18,718 nucleotides of DNA, from positions 1 to 18,718 of the forward strand of contig JBGPJM010000081.1 of assembly GCA_041485385.1 (NCBI GenBank), in the 5' to 3' direction. A program made the translations under genes and the position numbers. Shown here piece after piece: positions 12,303-18,718 of this stretch; positions within the stretch are counted from its first letter, which is position 1; every line of letters starts with the position of its first letter. The DNA is from JBGPJM01 sp041485385 (GTDB lineage Bacteria; Planctomycetota; Phycisphaerae; Phycisphaerales; UBA1924). The notes under the pieces are model-generated. The model was not told where the DNA came from. It did no database searches and was given only the letters and a program-made list of their open reading frames with translations.

Positions 12303-13051
12303 CCCGGCGTGTGATCCCGTGCCTGGATGTGGATGCCGGGCGCGTGGTGAAGGGCGTGCGGTTCGCGGGGTTGCGCGATGCGGGCGATCCGGCGGAACTG
12401 GCGGCGGAGTACGAGCGGCAAGGGGCCGACGAGATCGTCGTGCTGGACGTTTCGGCAACACCGCAGGGGCGGGGGAACCAGCGTGAGGTAACCAGTGCCG
12501 TGCGGGCGCGGGTCTCGATCCCGCTGACCGTCGGCGGCGGAGTGCGGAGTTTGGACGATGCGCGGGCGCTGCTCGAGGCCGGCGCGGACAAGGTCGCGGT
12601 GAACACCGCGGCGGTCCGGCGCCCAGCACTCCTGGAGGAACTCGCCGCACGGTTCGGCGCCCAGTGCGTGGTGCTGGCGATCGATTCGCGCTCGCGGGAC
12701 GGCGGCGGCTGGGAGGTCGTGGTGACGTCGGGGTCGGAGGTCGCCGGGCTCGACGCCGTGCGCTGGGCGCGCGACGGCGCGGCTCGCGGCGCCGGAGAAA
12801 TCCTGCTGACAAGCTGGGATCGCGACGGCACCGGCTCGGGGTACGACCTGGACCTGCTCCGCGCGGTGACCGGCGCGGTGAGCGTGCCGGTGATCGCCTC
12901 CGGCGGCGCGGCCGGGCCCGAGGATCTCCTGGCGGCGCTGGGGGCGGGGGCCGACGCGGTGCTCGCCGCGTCGATCTTCCACGACGGGCGGTGGACCGTC
13001 GGCGACGCGAAATCCTGGCTCGCCCAGCGCGGCGTGGAGGTGCGACGATGA
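12296..13051 (+). CDS. hisF: Imidazole glycerol phosphate synthase, cyclase subunit
   Basis: The TIM-barrel cyclase that uses ammonia from HisH to make imidazole glycerol phosphate and AICAR. 251 residues. Catalytic aspartates are D11 (RRVIPCLDVD) and D130 (VVLAIDSR), at the positions expected for the family. Other marks are GRVVKGVRF, IPLTVGGGVRS, the AVNTAAV phosphate-binding loop, LLTSWDRDGTGSGYDLDLL and IASGGA. AAGGAGG lies seven bases before the ATG, inside hisH. The stop overlaps the start of the hisA-hisI-hisE fusion by four bases (ATGA). Confidence 0.97.
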   Translation: MLTRRVIPCLDVDAGRVVKGVRFAGLRDAGDPAELAAEYERQGADEIVVLDVSATPQGRGNQREVTSAVRARVSIPLTVGGGVRSLDDARALLEAGADKVAVNTAAVRRPALLEELAARFGAQCVVLAIDSRSRDGGGWEVVVTSGSEVAGLDAVRWARDGAARGAGEILLTSWDRDGTGSGYDLDLLRAVTGAVSVPVIASGGAAGPEDLLAALGAGADAVLAASIFHDGRWTVGDAKSWLAQRGVEVRR

Positions 13052-14325
13052 TCGTGCCCTCGATCGACCTCATGGACGGCCGGGCGGTGCAGCTCGTCGG
13101 CGGGCGCGAGAAGGTGCTGGACGCCGGCGACCCGCGCCCCATCGCCGCGAGGTTCGCGCGTGTCGGCGAGATCGCCGTCGTGGACCTCGACGCGGCGCTG
13201 GGGCGCGGCTCGAACGCCCAGGTGATCCGCGAGCTGGTGCGGATCGCACCCTGCCGCGTGGGCGGCGGGATCCGCGATGTCGCGAGCGCCGTGAAATGGC
13301 TCGACGCCGGCGCGACGAAAGTGGTGCTGGGGACGGCGGCCGTGCCGGAGGTGCTGCGGGAGTTGCCGCGCGAGCGAGTGGTGGCGGCGCTGGACGCGGT
13401 GAACGGCGAGGTGGTCGTCGAGGGGTGGCGGAGGGGGACCGGCCGGGGCGTGGTCGAGCGCATGCAGGAGCTGCGCGAATACGCGGGCGGCTTCCTGGTG
13501 ACGATCGTCGAGCGCGAGGGGCGTATGGTCGGGATCGACCTTGCCCAGGCGGAGGCGCTCGCCGCGGCGGCGGGCCCGGGCGTGCGCCTGACTCTCGCCG
13601 GCGGGGTGACGACGGCCGGGGACATCGCGGCGCTGGATCGGCTGGGGATCGATGCACAGGTGGGGATGGCGCTGTACACGGGACGGCTGGCGCTGGCCGA
13701 CGCCGTCGCGGCGCCGCTCGTCTCGGATCGCGCGGACGGGCTGTGGCCGACCGTGGTCGTCGATGAGCTGGGCGCGGCGCTGGGGCTGGCGTACTCCAGC
13801 CGCGAGAGCCTGCGCGAGGCCATCGACACCGGGCGCGGCGTGTACCACTCGCGCACCCGCGGCGTGTGGGTCAAGGGCGCCACCTCCGGGCAGACGCAGG
13901 ACCTGCTCCGCATCGACGCCGACTGCGACCGCGACGCCCTGCGCTTCACCGTCCGCCAGCACGGCGGCGGGTTCTGCCACACCGGCTCGCGCGACTGCTG
14001 GGGGACCGACCGCGGCCCCGGCGCCTTGGCGCGGCGGCTGCGCGAGCGACTCTCGAGCGCCCCGCCCGGTTCGTACACGGCCAGGCTGGCGGCCGACCCC
14101 GTGCTCCTGGCGGCGAAGTTGCGGGAGGAGGCCGCCGAGCTTGCCGCCGCGGGCACTCGCGGCGAGGTCACGCACGAGGCCGCCGACGTGCTGTACTTCA
14201 CCCTCGCGGCTATGGCCCGCGCGGGCGCCCTGCTCGAGGACGTCTGCGCGGAGCTGGACCGACGCGCCCTGCGCGTCTCGCGCCGGCCCGGCGACGCCAA
14301 GCCGGAGCGGGAGGACCCTCCATGA
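13048..14325 (+). CDS. hisAIE: HisA-HisI-HisE trifunctional fusion
   Basis: One 425-residue frame with three enzymes. Residues 1-225 are HisA (ProFAR isomerase), a TIM barrel with D7 in PSIDLMDG, CRVGGGIRD, D116 in AALDAVNG and LTLAGGVTT. Residues 229-319 are HisI (phosphoribosyl-AMP cyclohydrolase) with three metal-site cysteines C293, C310 and C317 in DADCDRDAL, GFCHTG and RDCWG. Residues 325-412 are HisE (phosphoribosyl-ATP pyrophosphatase) with KLREEAAELAAA and HEAADVLYF. It would thus carry out steps 2, 3 and 4, with HisE acting before HisI and HisA. HisI-HisE fusions are common; a fusion with HisA in front is not known to me. The HisI/E part and the RRPGDAKPE tail closely resemble fungal HIS4 as I remember it. 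The start overlaps the hisF stop, and the stop overlaps the hisD start. Confidence 0.93.
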   Translation: MIVPSIDLMDGRAVQLVGGREKVLDAGDPRPIAARFARVGEIAVVDLDAALGRGSNAQVIRELVRIAPCRVGGGIRDVASAVKWLDAGATKVVLGTAAVPEVLRELPRERVVAALDAVNGEVVVEGWRRGTGRGVVERMQELREYAGGFLVTIVEREGRMVGIDLAQAEALAAAAGPGVRLTLAGGVTTAGDIAALDRLGIDAQVGMALYTGRLALADAVAAPLVSDRADGLWPTVVVDELGAALGLAYSSRESLREAIDTGRGVYHSRTRGVWVKGATSGQTQDLLRIDADCDRDALRFTVRQHGGGFCHTGSRDCWGTDRGPGALARRLRERLSSAPPGSYTARLAADPVLLAAKLREEAAELAAAGTRGEVTHEAADVLYFTLAAMARAGALLEDVCAELDRRALRVSRRPGDAKPEREDPP

Positions 14326-15599
14326 GCGGCTCGCTGCTGAAGATCGTCCGGGCCGACGAGCTCCCCGCGCGCCGGCGCGGCGCCGTGGACGGCCGCACGC
14401 TGGAGCAGGCGCGGGCGATCGTCGACGACGTCCGGCGTGACGGCCTCTCTGCGGTGCGCCGGCACGCCGAGCGCCTGGGCGACCTCCCCTCCCACACCGG
14501 CGCGCCGCTGCTCCTGCAGCGCGCCGACATGGAGCGTGCGCTTGATTCGCGCCCCGCGGACGAGCGTGCGGTGCTCGAACGCTGCGCCGCCCGCATCCGC
14601 GCCTTCGCGCTGGCGCAGCGGTCGTGCCTGACCGACCTGCGCGTGCCCATCCCGGGCGGGTGGGCGGGGCACGCGGCGACGCCCGTCGAACGGGCCGGGT
14701 GCTACGCGCCCGGCGGGCGGTTCGCGCTCCCCTCCAGCGTGCTCATGACCGCCGTGACGGCGCGCACGGCGGGCGTCAGGCACGTCGTCGTCGCGACGCC
14801 GCGCCCCGGGCCGGTCATGCTCGCCGCCGCCGCCATCGCCGGCGCGGATGCCGTGCTGGCCGTCGGCGGGGCGCAGGCCATCGCGGCCATGGCCCTAAGC
14901 GTCGACGGCCTCGGGGACGGCCGGGCGTGCGACATCGTCGTCGGCCCCGGCAACCGATGGGTCACGGCCGCCAAGCAGCTGCTCATGGGCACGGTCGCGA
15001 TCGACATGCTCGCCGGGCCCTCCGAGCTGGTCGTCCTCGCCGACGGCTCGGCCGATCCCGCGCTCGTCGCCGCCGACCTCCTCGCCCAGGCCGAGCACGA
15101 CGACGACGCCGTGCCGATCCTCGTGACCACCGACGGCGCGCTGGCGCCCCTGGTCGAGGCCGAGCTGGCGCGGCAGCTCGGGGCGCTGCCGACGGGGCCA
15201 ACGGCGCGGGCGGCGCTGGCGAACGGTTTCACGGTCATTGCGGATGGTCCTCCTCAGGCCGCGGACATCTGCAACCGCCTCGCCCCCGAGCACCTCCAGG
15301 TGATGCTCCGCGACCCCGACTCCGTGCTGGCGCGCCTGGAGCACTACGGCGCGCTCTTCATTGGCCCGCGCTCGGCCGAAGTGCTGGGGGACTACGGCGC
15401 GGGGCCCAACCACGTGCTCCCCACCGGCGGCACGGCGCGATGGACGGGCGGGCTCTCGGTGCTGACGTTCCTCCGGGTGCGGACGTGGCTGCGGATCGAC
15501 GATGAGCGCGGCGCGCCCGAGCTGGCGCGCGACGCCGCGCTGCTGGCGCGCATGGAGGGCTTGGAGGCCCATGCGCGCGCGGCCGAGGCGCGGCTGTGA
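14322..15599 (+). CDS. hisD: Histidinol dehydrogenase
   Basis: Oxidises histidinol to histidine in two NAD-dependent steps with zinc. 425 residues, a normal length. Zinc-site residues are visible: Q256 and H259 in LAQAEHDDDA, D357 in VLGDYGAGPNH and H417 in EGLEAHAR. The catalytic Glu/His pair is E323/H324 in LAPEHLQ. Other marks are CYAPGGRFALPSSVLM, VGGAQAIAAMA, VVGPGNRWVTAAKQ and IDMLAGPSELVVLAD. The ATG lies within ATGA at the end of the hisAIE gene, so it is translationally coupled and only one reading-frame step away from being fused. It is the last gene of the operon. The 45 bases to the convergent DinB-like gene show no clear terminator. Confidence 0.97.
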   Translation: MSGSLLKIVRADELPARRRGAVDGRTLEQARAIVDDVRRDGLSAVRRHAERLGDLPSHTGAPLLLQRADMERALDSRPADERAVLERCAARIRAFALAQRSCLTDLRVPIPGGWAGHAATPVERAGCYAPGGRFALPSSVLMTAVTARTAGVRHVVVATPRPGPVMLAAAAIAGADAVLAVGGAQAIAAMALSVDGLGDGRACDIVVGPGNRWVTAAKQLLMGTVAIDMLAGPSELVVLADGSADPALVAADLLAQAEHDDDAVPILVTTDGALAPLVEAELARQLGALPTGPTARAALANGFTVIADGPPQAADICNRLAPEHLQVMLRDPDSVLARLEHYGALFIGPRSAEVLGDYGAGPNHVLPTGGTARWTGGLSVLTFLRVRTWLRIDDERGAPELARDAALLARMEGLEAHARAAEARL

Positions 15600-15644
15600 A
15601 GCAGCCCCGCCGCAGGTCCGAATGCCCGCGTCCCCCCCATCGCG

Positions 15645-16142
15645 TCAGCCCCCCATCGCCGGCGGCAGGCCCAGCGCGCGGCGCAGGGAGCCGAGCTGCC
15701 CGGTGTGCCAGCCTTCGTGCCAGACGCACTTCATGACCGCGTCGAGGCGCGTGGAGACGAAGCCGCCGGTGTCGCCGGGCGCGGGCTTGGCCAGGTCGGC
15801 GTCGCTGGAGGCCTCCACCGCCGCGACCAGCCGGTTGAACGACCGCTCGAACTCCTTCCGCAGCTCGCTCAGCGGCGGGTAGGCCTTGCGGTCGGCCTTG
15901 GGCTTGGACTTGGAGTCAAAGAGCGCGCCGTAGGTCTTCGGCGTGCCGCCCGCGTCCTTCCCGTCGAGCAGCGAGGCGAACCAGTCGGTCGTGTGCGCCA
16001 GGTGGCCGAGGATCCACAGGAGGTGGTTGTCCGTCGGCGCGGGCTGGAAGGCGACCTTGTCGTCGGGGAAGTTCTTCAGCATGGACGTGGTGACGCCGCG
16101 GACAAACTTCAGAAGTTCCACGGAGTATTGCTTGTTGCTCAT
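15645..16142 (-). CDS. DinB-fold protein (putative metal-dependent transferase-like)
   Basis: A 165-residue four-helix-bundle protein of the DinB/DUF664 style. The start at 16142 has AGGAG seven bases upstream. Likely metal ligands are a His in LWILGHLAHTTDWF (helix 2) and the HxxxH pair in KCVWHEGWHTGQLGSLRR, the usual three-His arrangement. Members include thiol-dependent transferases as well as many uncharacterised bacterial proteins, so the substrate cannot be told. It lies 61 bases downstream of the GH172-type gene on the same strand and could be co-transcribed with it, but no functional link is evident. It is unrelated to the DNA polymerase also called DinB. Confidence 0.85.
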   Translation of the reverse strand: MSNKQYSVELLKFVRGVTTSMLKNFPDDKVAFQPAPTDNHLLWILGHLAHTTDWFASLLDGKDAGGTPKTYGALFDSKSKPKADRKAYPPLSELRKEFERSFNRLVAAVEASSDADLAKPAPGDTGGFVSTRLDAVMKCVWHEGWHTGQLGSLRRALGLPPAMGG

Positions 16143-16203
16143 CGGATGCTCCTCGTAGGTCAACAAACCGGGCCCCACACAGAACGGCTCGATGCTAGGA
16201 GTG

Positions 16204-18273
16204 TCATTTCGCCGGCTTCACCCACACGAAATCCACGCCCACGTCGCCCACGATGTCGCTGAGTTTCAGCGTGTGCTCCCCCGCCGTCAGCTCGACGGGC
16301 TGGCACCACACGTTGACCAGCCGCTCGGTGTTCGGCGTCTGCAGCGCGAAGCCCCCCTGCTCGTTGTGCTTGAGCACCGCGCCGTCGATCGTCGCGGTGA
16401 ACGTGCCCTTCTGCGGGCCCGAGGCGCAGGTCAGCACGATCTGGTACTTCCCCGCGGTCTCGGTCTTCACGTGCAGGATCGCCACCGGCCCCGGGAAGCG
16501 CACGAGCCTGCCGGCGGAGTAGCGCACGTCGGAGATCACCTTCGCCGGCGATGCCGGGTCGCGCGCATCCTCGGCCTCGAACATCAGGGCCCCGGCCGCG
16601 CCGCCCGCGGCCCGCACCGTCCACGCCAGCAGCGGCGGCACGCGCAGGTCGGCGTCGTTGAGCGCCGGCCCGTCGTCGTAGGCGCCGGGGCGGGCGTACC
16701 AGTAGGAGACTCTCGAGTACGACAGGTGCGGCGTGCCCGAGTGCGAGTACAGCTCGATGAAGAAGGAGATCGACTTGTCGAAGGGGATGCCGTCGAGGAT
16801 GTGCCAGCGGTTGTTGGTGATGTAGCCGCGGGTCTCCGGTCCGCTGCAGATCGGCTGCGCGAAGTACGGATACTGGAACAGCTCGCACTCGCTCCAGGCG
16901 TAGTTGAAGTAGTCCTCGGAACCGGTGCCGAAGATGGACGGGCGCGCCTCGCCATCCACAAACACCTTCTCGTCCCCCTCGCCCCACCAGTTGCCGCCCG
17001 CGGTGGGGACGGGGCAGGGGCTCATGATGTACACGGCCGTGCCGACGTACACGCCCTCGCCGTGGCCGGAGAGGAAGGGGAGGTCGACGGCGTCCTTGCC
17101 GCCGCGGGCGGTGAGGTCGTGGTCGGCGCGCCAGCGGGCGCGGAAGTGCATCGACCGCTGGTCCCACGCGTACGCGGCCGTCCGCGCCTGGAGGGCCAGC
17201 TTCACCGGGGCGCCGGTGCGGTTCTCGGCCGAGATCACCGCCCCCTTCTGGTACGGCATGACGAACCGGCACACCATCGAGCCGTCCTCGCGTACGGTCA
17301 TCGGCAGCGACTCGTACGGGACCACGCCCGGCGAAGCGCCGAAGAAGTCACCCACCGGGCAGACGACCTGCGGCGACTGGTACCCGTCAAACGCGATCCG
17401 CAGCACGGTCCCGCGAAGCCCCGCGGCCACAGCCTCCCCTGTCCCCCCCACTCGCGCCTCGAGCTGGATGATCGCCCCGGTCCCCTCGAGCTTCTGGATG
17501 TCCTTGGCCTCGCCCGGCGCCAGCGTGATCTCGGTTGCGGGCTGCCCCTCGACGGTCAGCGCCCCGGGAGCGAACTTCTTCGCGGCCTGGGCCGCCAGGT
17601 CGCGGTACCGGGCCGCGTCGCCCGGGCTGAAGCTCTGCACCTGCGTGCCCTGCGGATACAGCCGCGCCTGCACGTGGTAGAAGTGCACCTGCTTGAGATT
17701 GCCGACCCAGACGATGCGGCAGGACTTGGCGAAGGGAATGGGGAAGTAGTCGGCGTAGCGCTGCTCGAAGGCGGCGATGGTCGCGGCGGGGGGCGCGGGT
17801 GGTGGGTCCTTGAAGACGTACGTCGCCCGGTGCTTGAGGAAATCGGCGGCCGGGCCGTCGTAGATCGGCGTGGCTGAGCCGTCGAGGCTGACGCGGATGA
17901 TGCCGTCCATCGCGGCCGTCCACGTCCGGACGATGGCGCCCGGCTGCTGGATATCGCAGATGAGGTACTCGCCGACGCCGTCGGCGCCGGGCTCTTTGAC
18001 CACACCCTCGAAGTTGGGGATCGGCTCGCTCCCGAAGCCGTCGCTGTTGGCGAACCACTCCGGGCCGCCGGGGAGGTTGGAGCGCCGGTCGTACGAGGAG
18101 AACTGCACGACGCGCCGGCCGGGGCCTGGGAAGCGCGTGAGCGCCTGGAGGTCGGACATCTCGGCGATGAGGGTGCCGGTGGTGACGGCCGGCGGCTCGG
18201 TGTCGGCGCCGGGCGAGAGTGCGGGGAGGGCGAGCGTGCAACTGAGGATGATCCAGGTGTGCCGGTGGCTCAT
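16204..18273 (-). CDS. Secreted DUF2961 / GH172-type glycoside hydrolase
   Basis: A 689-residue exported enzyme. MSHRHTWIILSCTLALPALSPGA looks like a signal peptide. The frame stays open upstream through low-complexity repeats, but that part is not protein-like, so ATG 18273 is preferred despite a weak ribosome binding site. DUF2961 marks: GPGRRVVQFSSYDRRS, NFEGVVKEPGADGVGEY, GIIRVSLDG, the signature FGTGSEDYFNYAW (E453, probable catalytic acid) and ITNNRWHILDGIPFDKSI. The last 95 residues (AGKYQIVLTCASG to GVDFVWVKPAK) look like a separate beta-sandwich, perhaps carbohydrate binding. Characterised GH172 enzymes act on fructofuranose or D-arabinofuranose linkages; which sugar applies here cannot be read from sequence. 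Confidence 0.85.
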   Translation of the reverse strand: MSHRHTWIILSCTLALPALSPGADTEPPAVTTGTLIAEMSDLQALTRFPGPGRRVVQFSSYDRRSNLPGGPEWFANSDGFGSEPIPNFEGVVKEPGADGVGEYLICDIQQPGAIVRTWTAAMDGIIRVSLDGSATPIYDGPAADFLKHRATYVFKDPPPAPPAATIAAFEQRYADYFPIPFAKSCRIVWVGNLKQVHFYHVQARLYPQGTQVQSFSPGDAARYRDLAAQAAKKFAPGALTVEGQPATEITLAPGEAKDIQKLEGTGAIIQLEARVGGTGEAVAAGLRGTVLRIAFDGYQSPQVVCPVGDFFGASPGVVPYESLPMTVREDGSMVCRFVMPYQKGAVISAENRTGAPVKLALQARTAAYAWDQRSMHFRARWRADHDLTARGGKDAVDLPFLSGHGEGVYVGTAVYIMSPCPVPTAGGNWWGEGDEKVFVDGEARPSIFGTGSEDYFNYAWSECELFQYPYFAQPICSGPETRGYITNNRWHILDGIPFDKSISFFIELYSHSGTPHLSYSRVSYWYARPGAYDDGPALNDADLRVPPLLAWTVRAAGGAAGALMFEAEDARDPASPAKVISDVRYSAGRLVRFPGPVAILHVKTETAGKYQIVLTCASGPQKGTFTATIDGAVLKHNEQGGFALQTPNTERLVNVWCQPVELTAGEHTLKLSDIVGDVGVDFVWVKPAK

Positions 18274-18360
18274 GGTGTGACTCGGGTTTGATGGGGCGCG
18301 GGAGTCGGGGCGAGCGCGCAGTCTACGGATGGGGTGATGAGGGGCCGGGGGGAGGGTGCG

Positions 18361-18486
18361 GAGGTTCGGCGAGGTTCTTTGAGGTTCGGGGCAGGTTTTT
18401 TGAGGTTCGATGGGGGTTTTTTGAGGTTCGGCGAGGTTTTTTGAGGTTTTTGGGGGGTTTTTGAGGTTTTTTTTGGTGTGTTTTTG
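18361..18486. repeat. 20-21 bp tandem repeat with helically phased T-tracts
   Basis: Six degenerate units of GAGGTTCGGCGAGGTTTTTT start at 18361, 18381, 18402, 18423, 18443 and 18463. T-tracts are centred near 18379, 18398, 18419, 18439, 18449, 18460, 18470 and 18482. Spacings are therefore about 10 or 20-21 bp, one or two helical turns. Such phasing of A/T-tracts is known to curve DNA. The array lies 90-210 bp upstream of the GH172-type start codon, where a promoter would be expected. Confidence 0.8.
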
Positions 18487-18564
18487 ATGTAAGTGGTTGT
18501 GGCGTTGGGAGTTGTGGTGGTTCTTGGGTGCTTGGTTGGGGCGAAAGCTGACATGCATCGGGAA

Positions 18565-18582
18565 GAGCGAGCAGTGAGCAGA
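18565..18582. repeat. Heptamer units related to the 935-997 array
   Basis: GAGC followed by GAGCAGT and GAGCAGA repeats the GAGCAGY heptamer found at the other end of the window. It is short, but the shared unit and period support a dispersed family. Confidence 0.4.
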
Positions 18583-18620
18583 AGAGAAGATGGGGAGAAG
18601 AGGGTGTGGGAACAGGGGTC

Positions 18621-18660
18621 GAGAAGGATCGAGAGATGTTGAGAAGGATCGAGAGATTTT
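18621..18660. repeat. Tandem 20-bp purine-rich repeat
   Basis: GAGAAGGATCGAGAGATGTT at 18621-18640 is followed directly by a copy differing at one base (18641-18660), then by degraded GAGAA-type sequence to the window edge. The region from 18487 to 18718 has no convincing gene and contains G/A-rich low-complexity sequence only. The promoter of the GH172-type gene may lie at its left end, but I could not pick one. Confidence 0.75.
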
Positions 18661-18718
18661 GAGAAAAGCAGAGAAGGGCGGGGAAAAGACGAGAAAAACA
18701 GGGCAGGTTTTTTGCGCA

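Noticed and set aside
10977..14783. A minus-strand open frame of 1268 codons across the his operon
   Set aside because: It is antisense to five genes with clear catalytic motifs. High GC leaves few stop codons, and the translation is Arg/Pro/Ser-rich without any domain.
18361..18486. CRISPR-like array
   Set aside because: Units of 20-21 bp follow each other directly with no unique spacers, and no cas gene is present.
18274..18558. N-terminal extension of the GH172-type protein by 95 residues
   Set aside because: The extension encodes Lys/Pro/Asn repeats from the T-tract DNA, and a signal peptide begins only at 18273, so it is most likely untranslated leader or promoter DNA.

Overview
The window comes from a GC-rich bacterium, most likely a planctomycete of the Phycisphaerae type. 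The reasons are a secreted protein ending in two CPCDFNNSG/NSQDFFDFLNCFF dockerin-like repeats, an 'NDNCADA' pre-peptidase-like module, a prepilin-like protein with an FTLIELLVVIAIISLL N-terminus, a DUF2961 (GH172) enzyme and an ECF sigma/anti-sigma pair. The taxonomic call is an inference from these protein styles; there is no rRNA gene in the window.

Left part (1-4719, all minus strand): the 5' part of recA, cut by the window edge. It has a perfect TTGACA -35 box, a long leader carrying repeats, and an unusual Ala/Pro-rich N-terminal extension. Upstream of it (to the right) lies an ECF sigma - anti-sigma - secretin-like cluster closed by a terminator at 1022-1061, then an M24-fold protein that has lost most metal ligands.

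Middle (4776-8730): a secreted dockerin-repeat protein (minus) with a strong terminator and a hairpin just before its ribosome binding site. It is divergent from a prepilin-like gene (plus).

His operon (8804-15599, plus): a 20-residue leader peptide with six His codons is followed by a terminator hairpin. Then come hisG, hisC, hisB, hisH, hisF, a hisA-hisI-hisE fusion and hisD. From hisC onward every junction overlaps. This is a nearly complete histidine pathway with a classical-looking attenuator. Only histidinol-phosphate phosphatase is missing. The HisA-HisI-HisE protein, with hisD overlapping its stop codon, has the order and motif style of the fungal HIS4 protein, and this is the most interesting thing in the window.

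Right part (15645-18718, minus): a DinB-fold protein downstream of a secreted GH172-type glycosidase. The glycosidase is preceded by a roughly 120-bp array of helically phased T-tracts, probably bent DNA, and then by purine-rich repeats running to the window edge. GC-rich heptamer repeats of related sequence occur in three separate intergenic regions.
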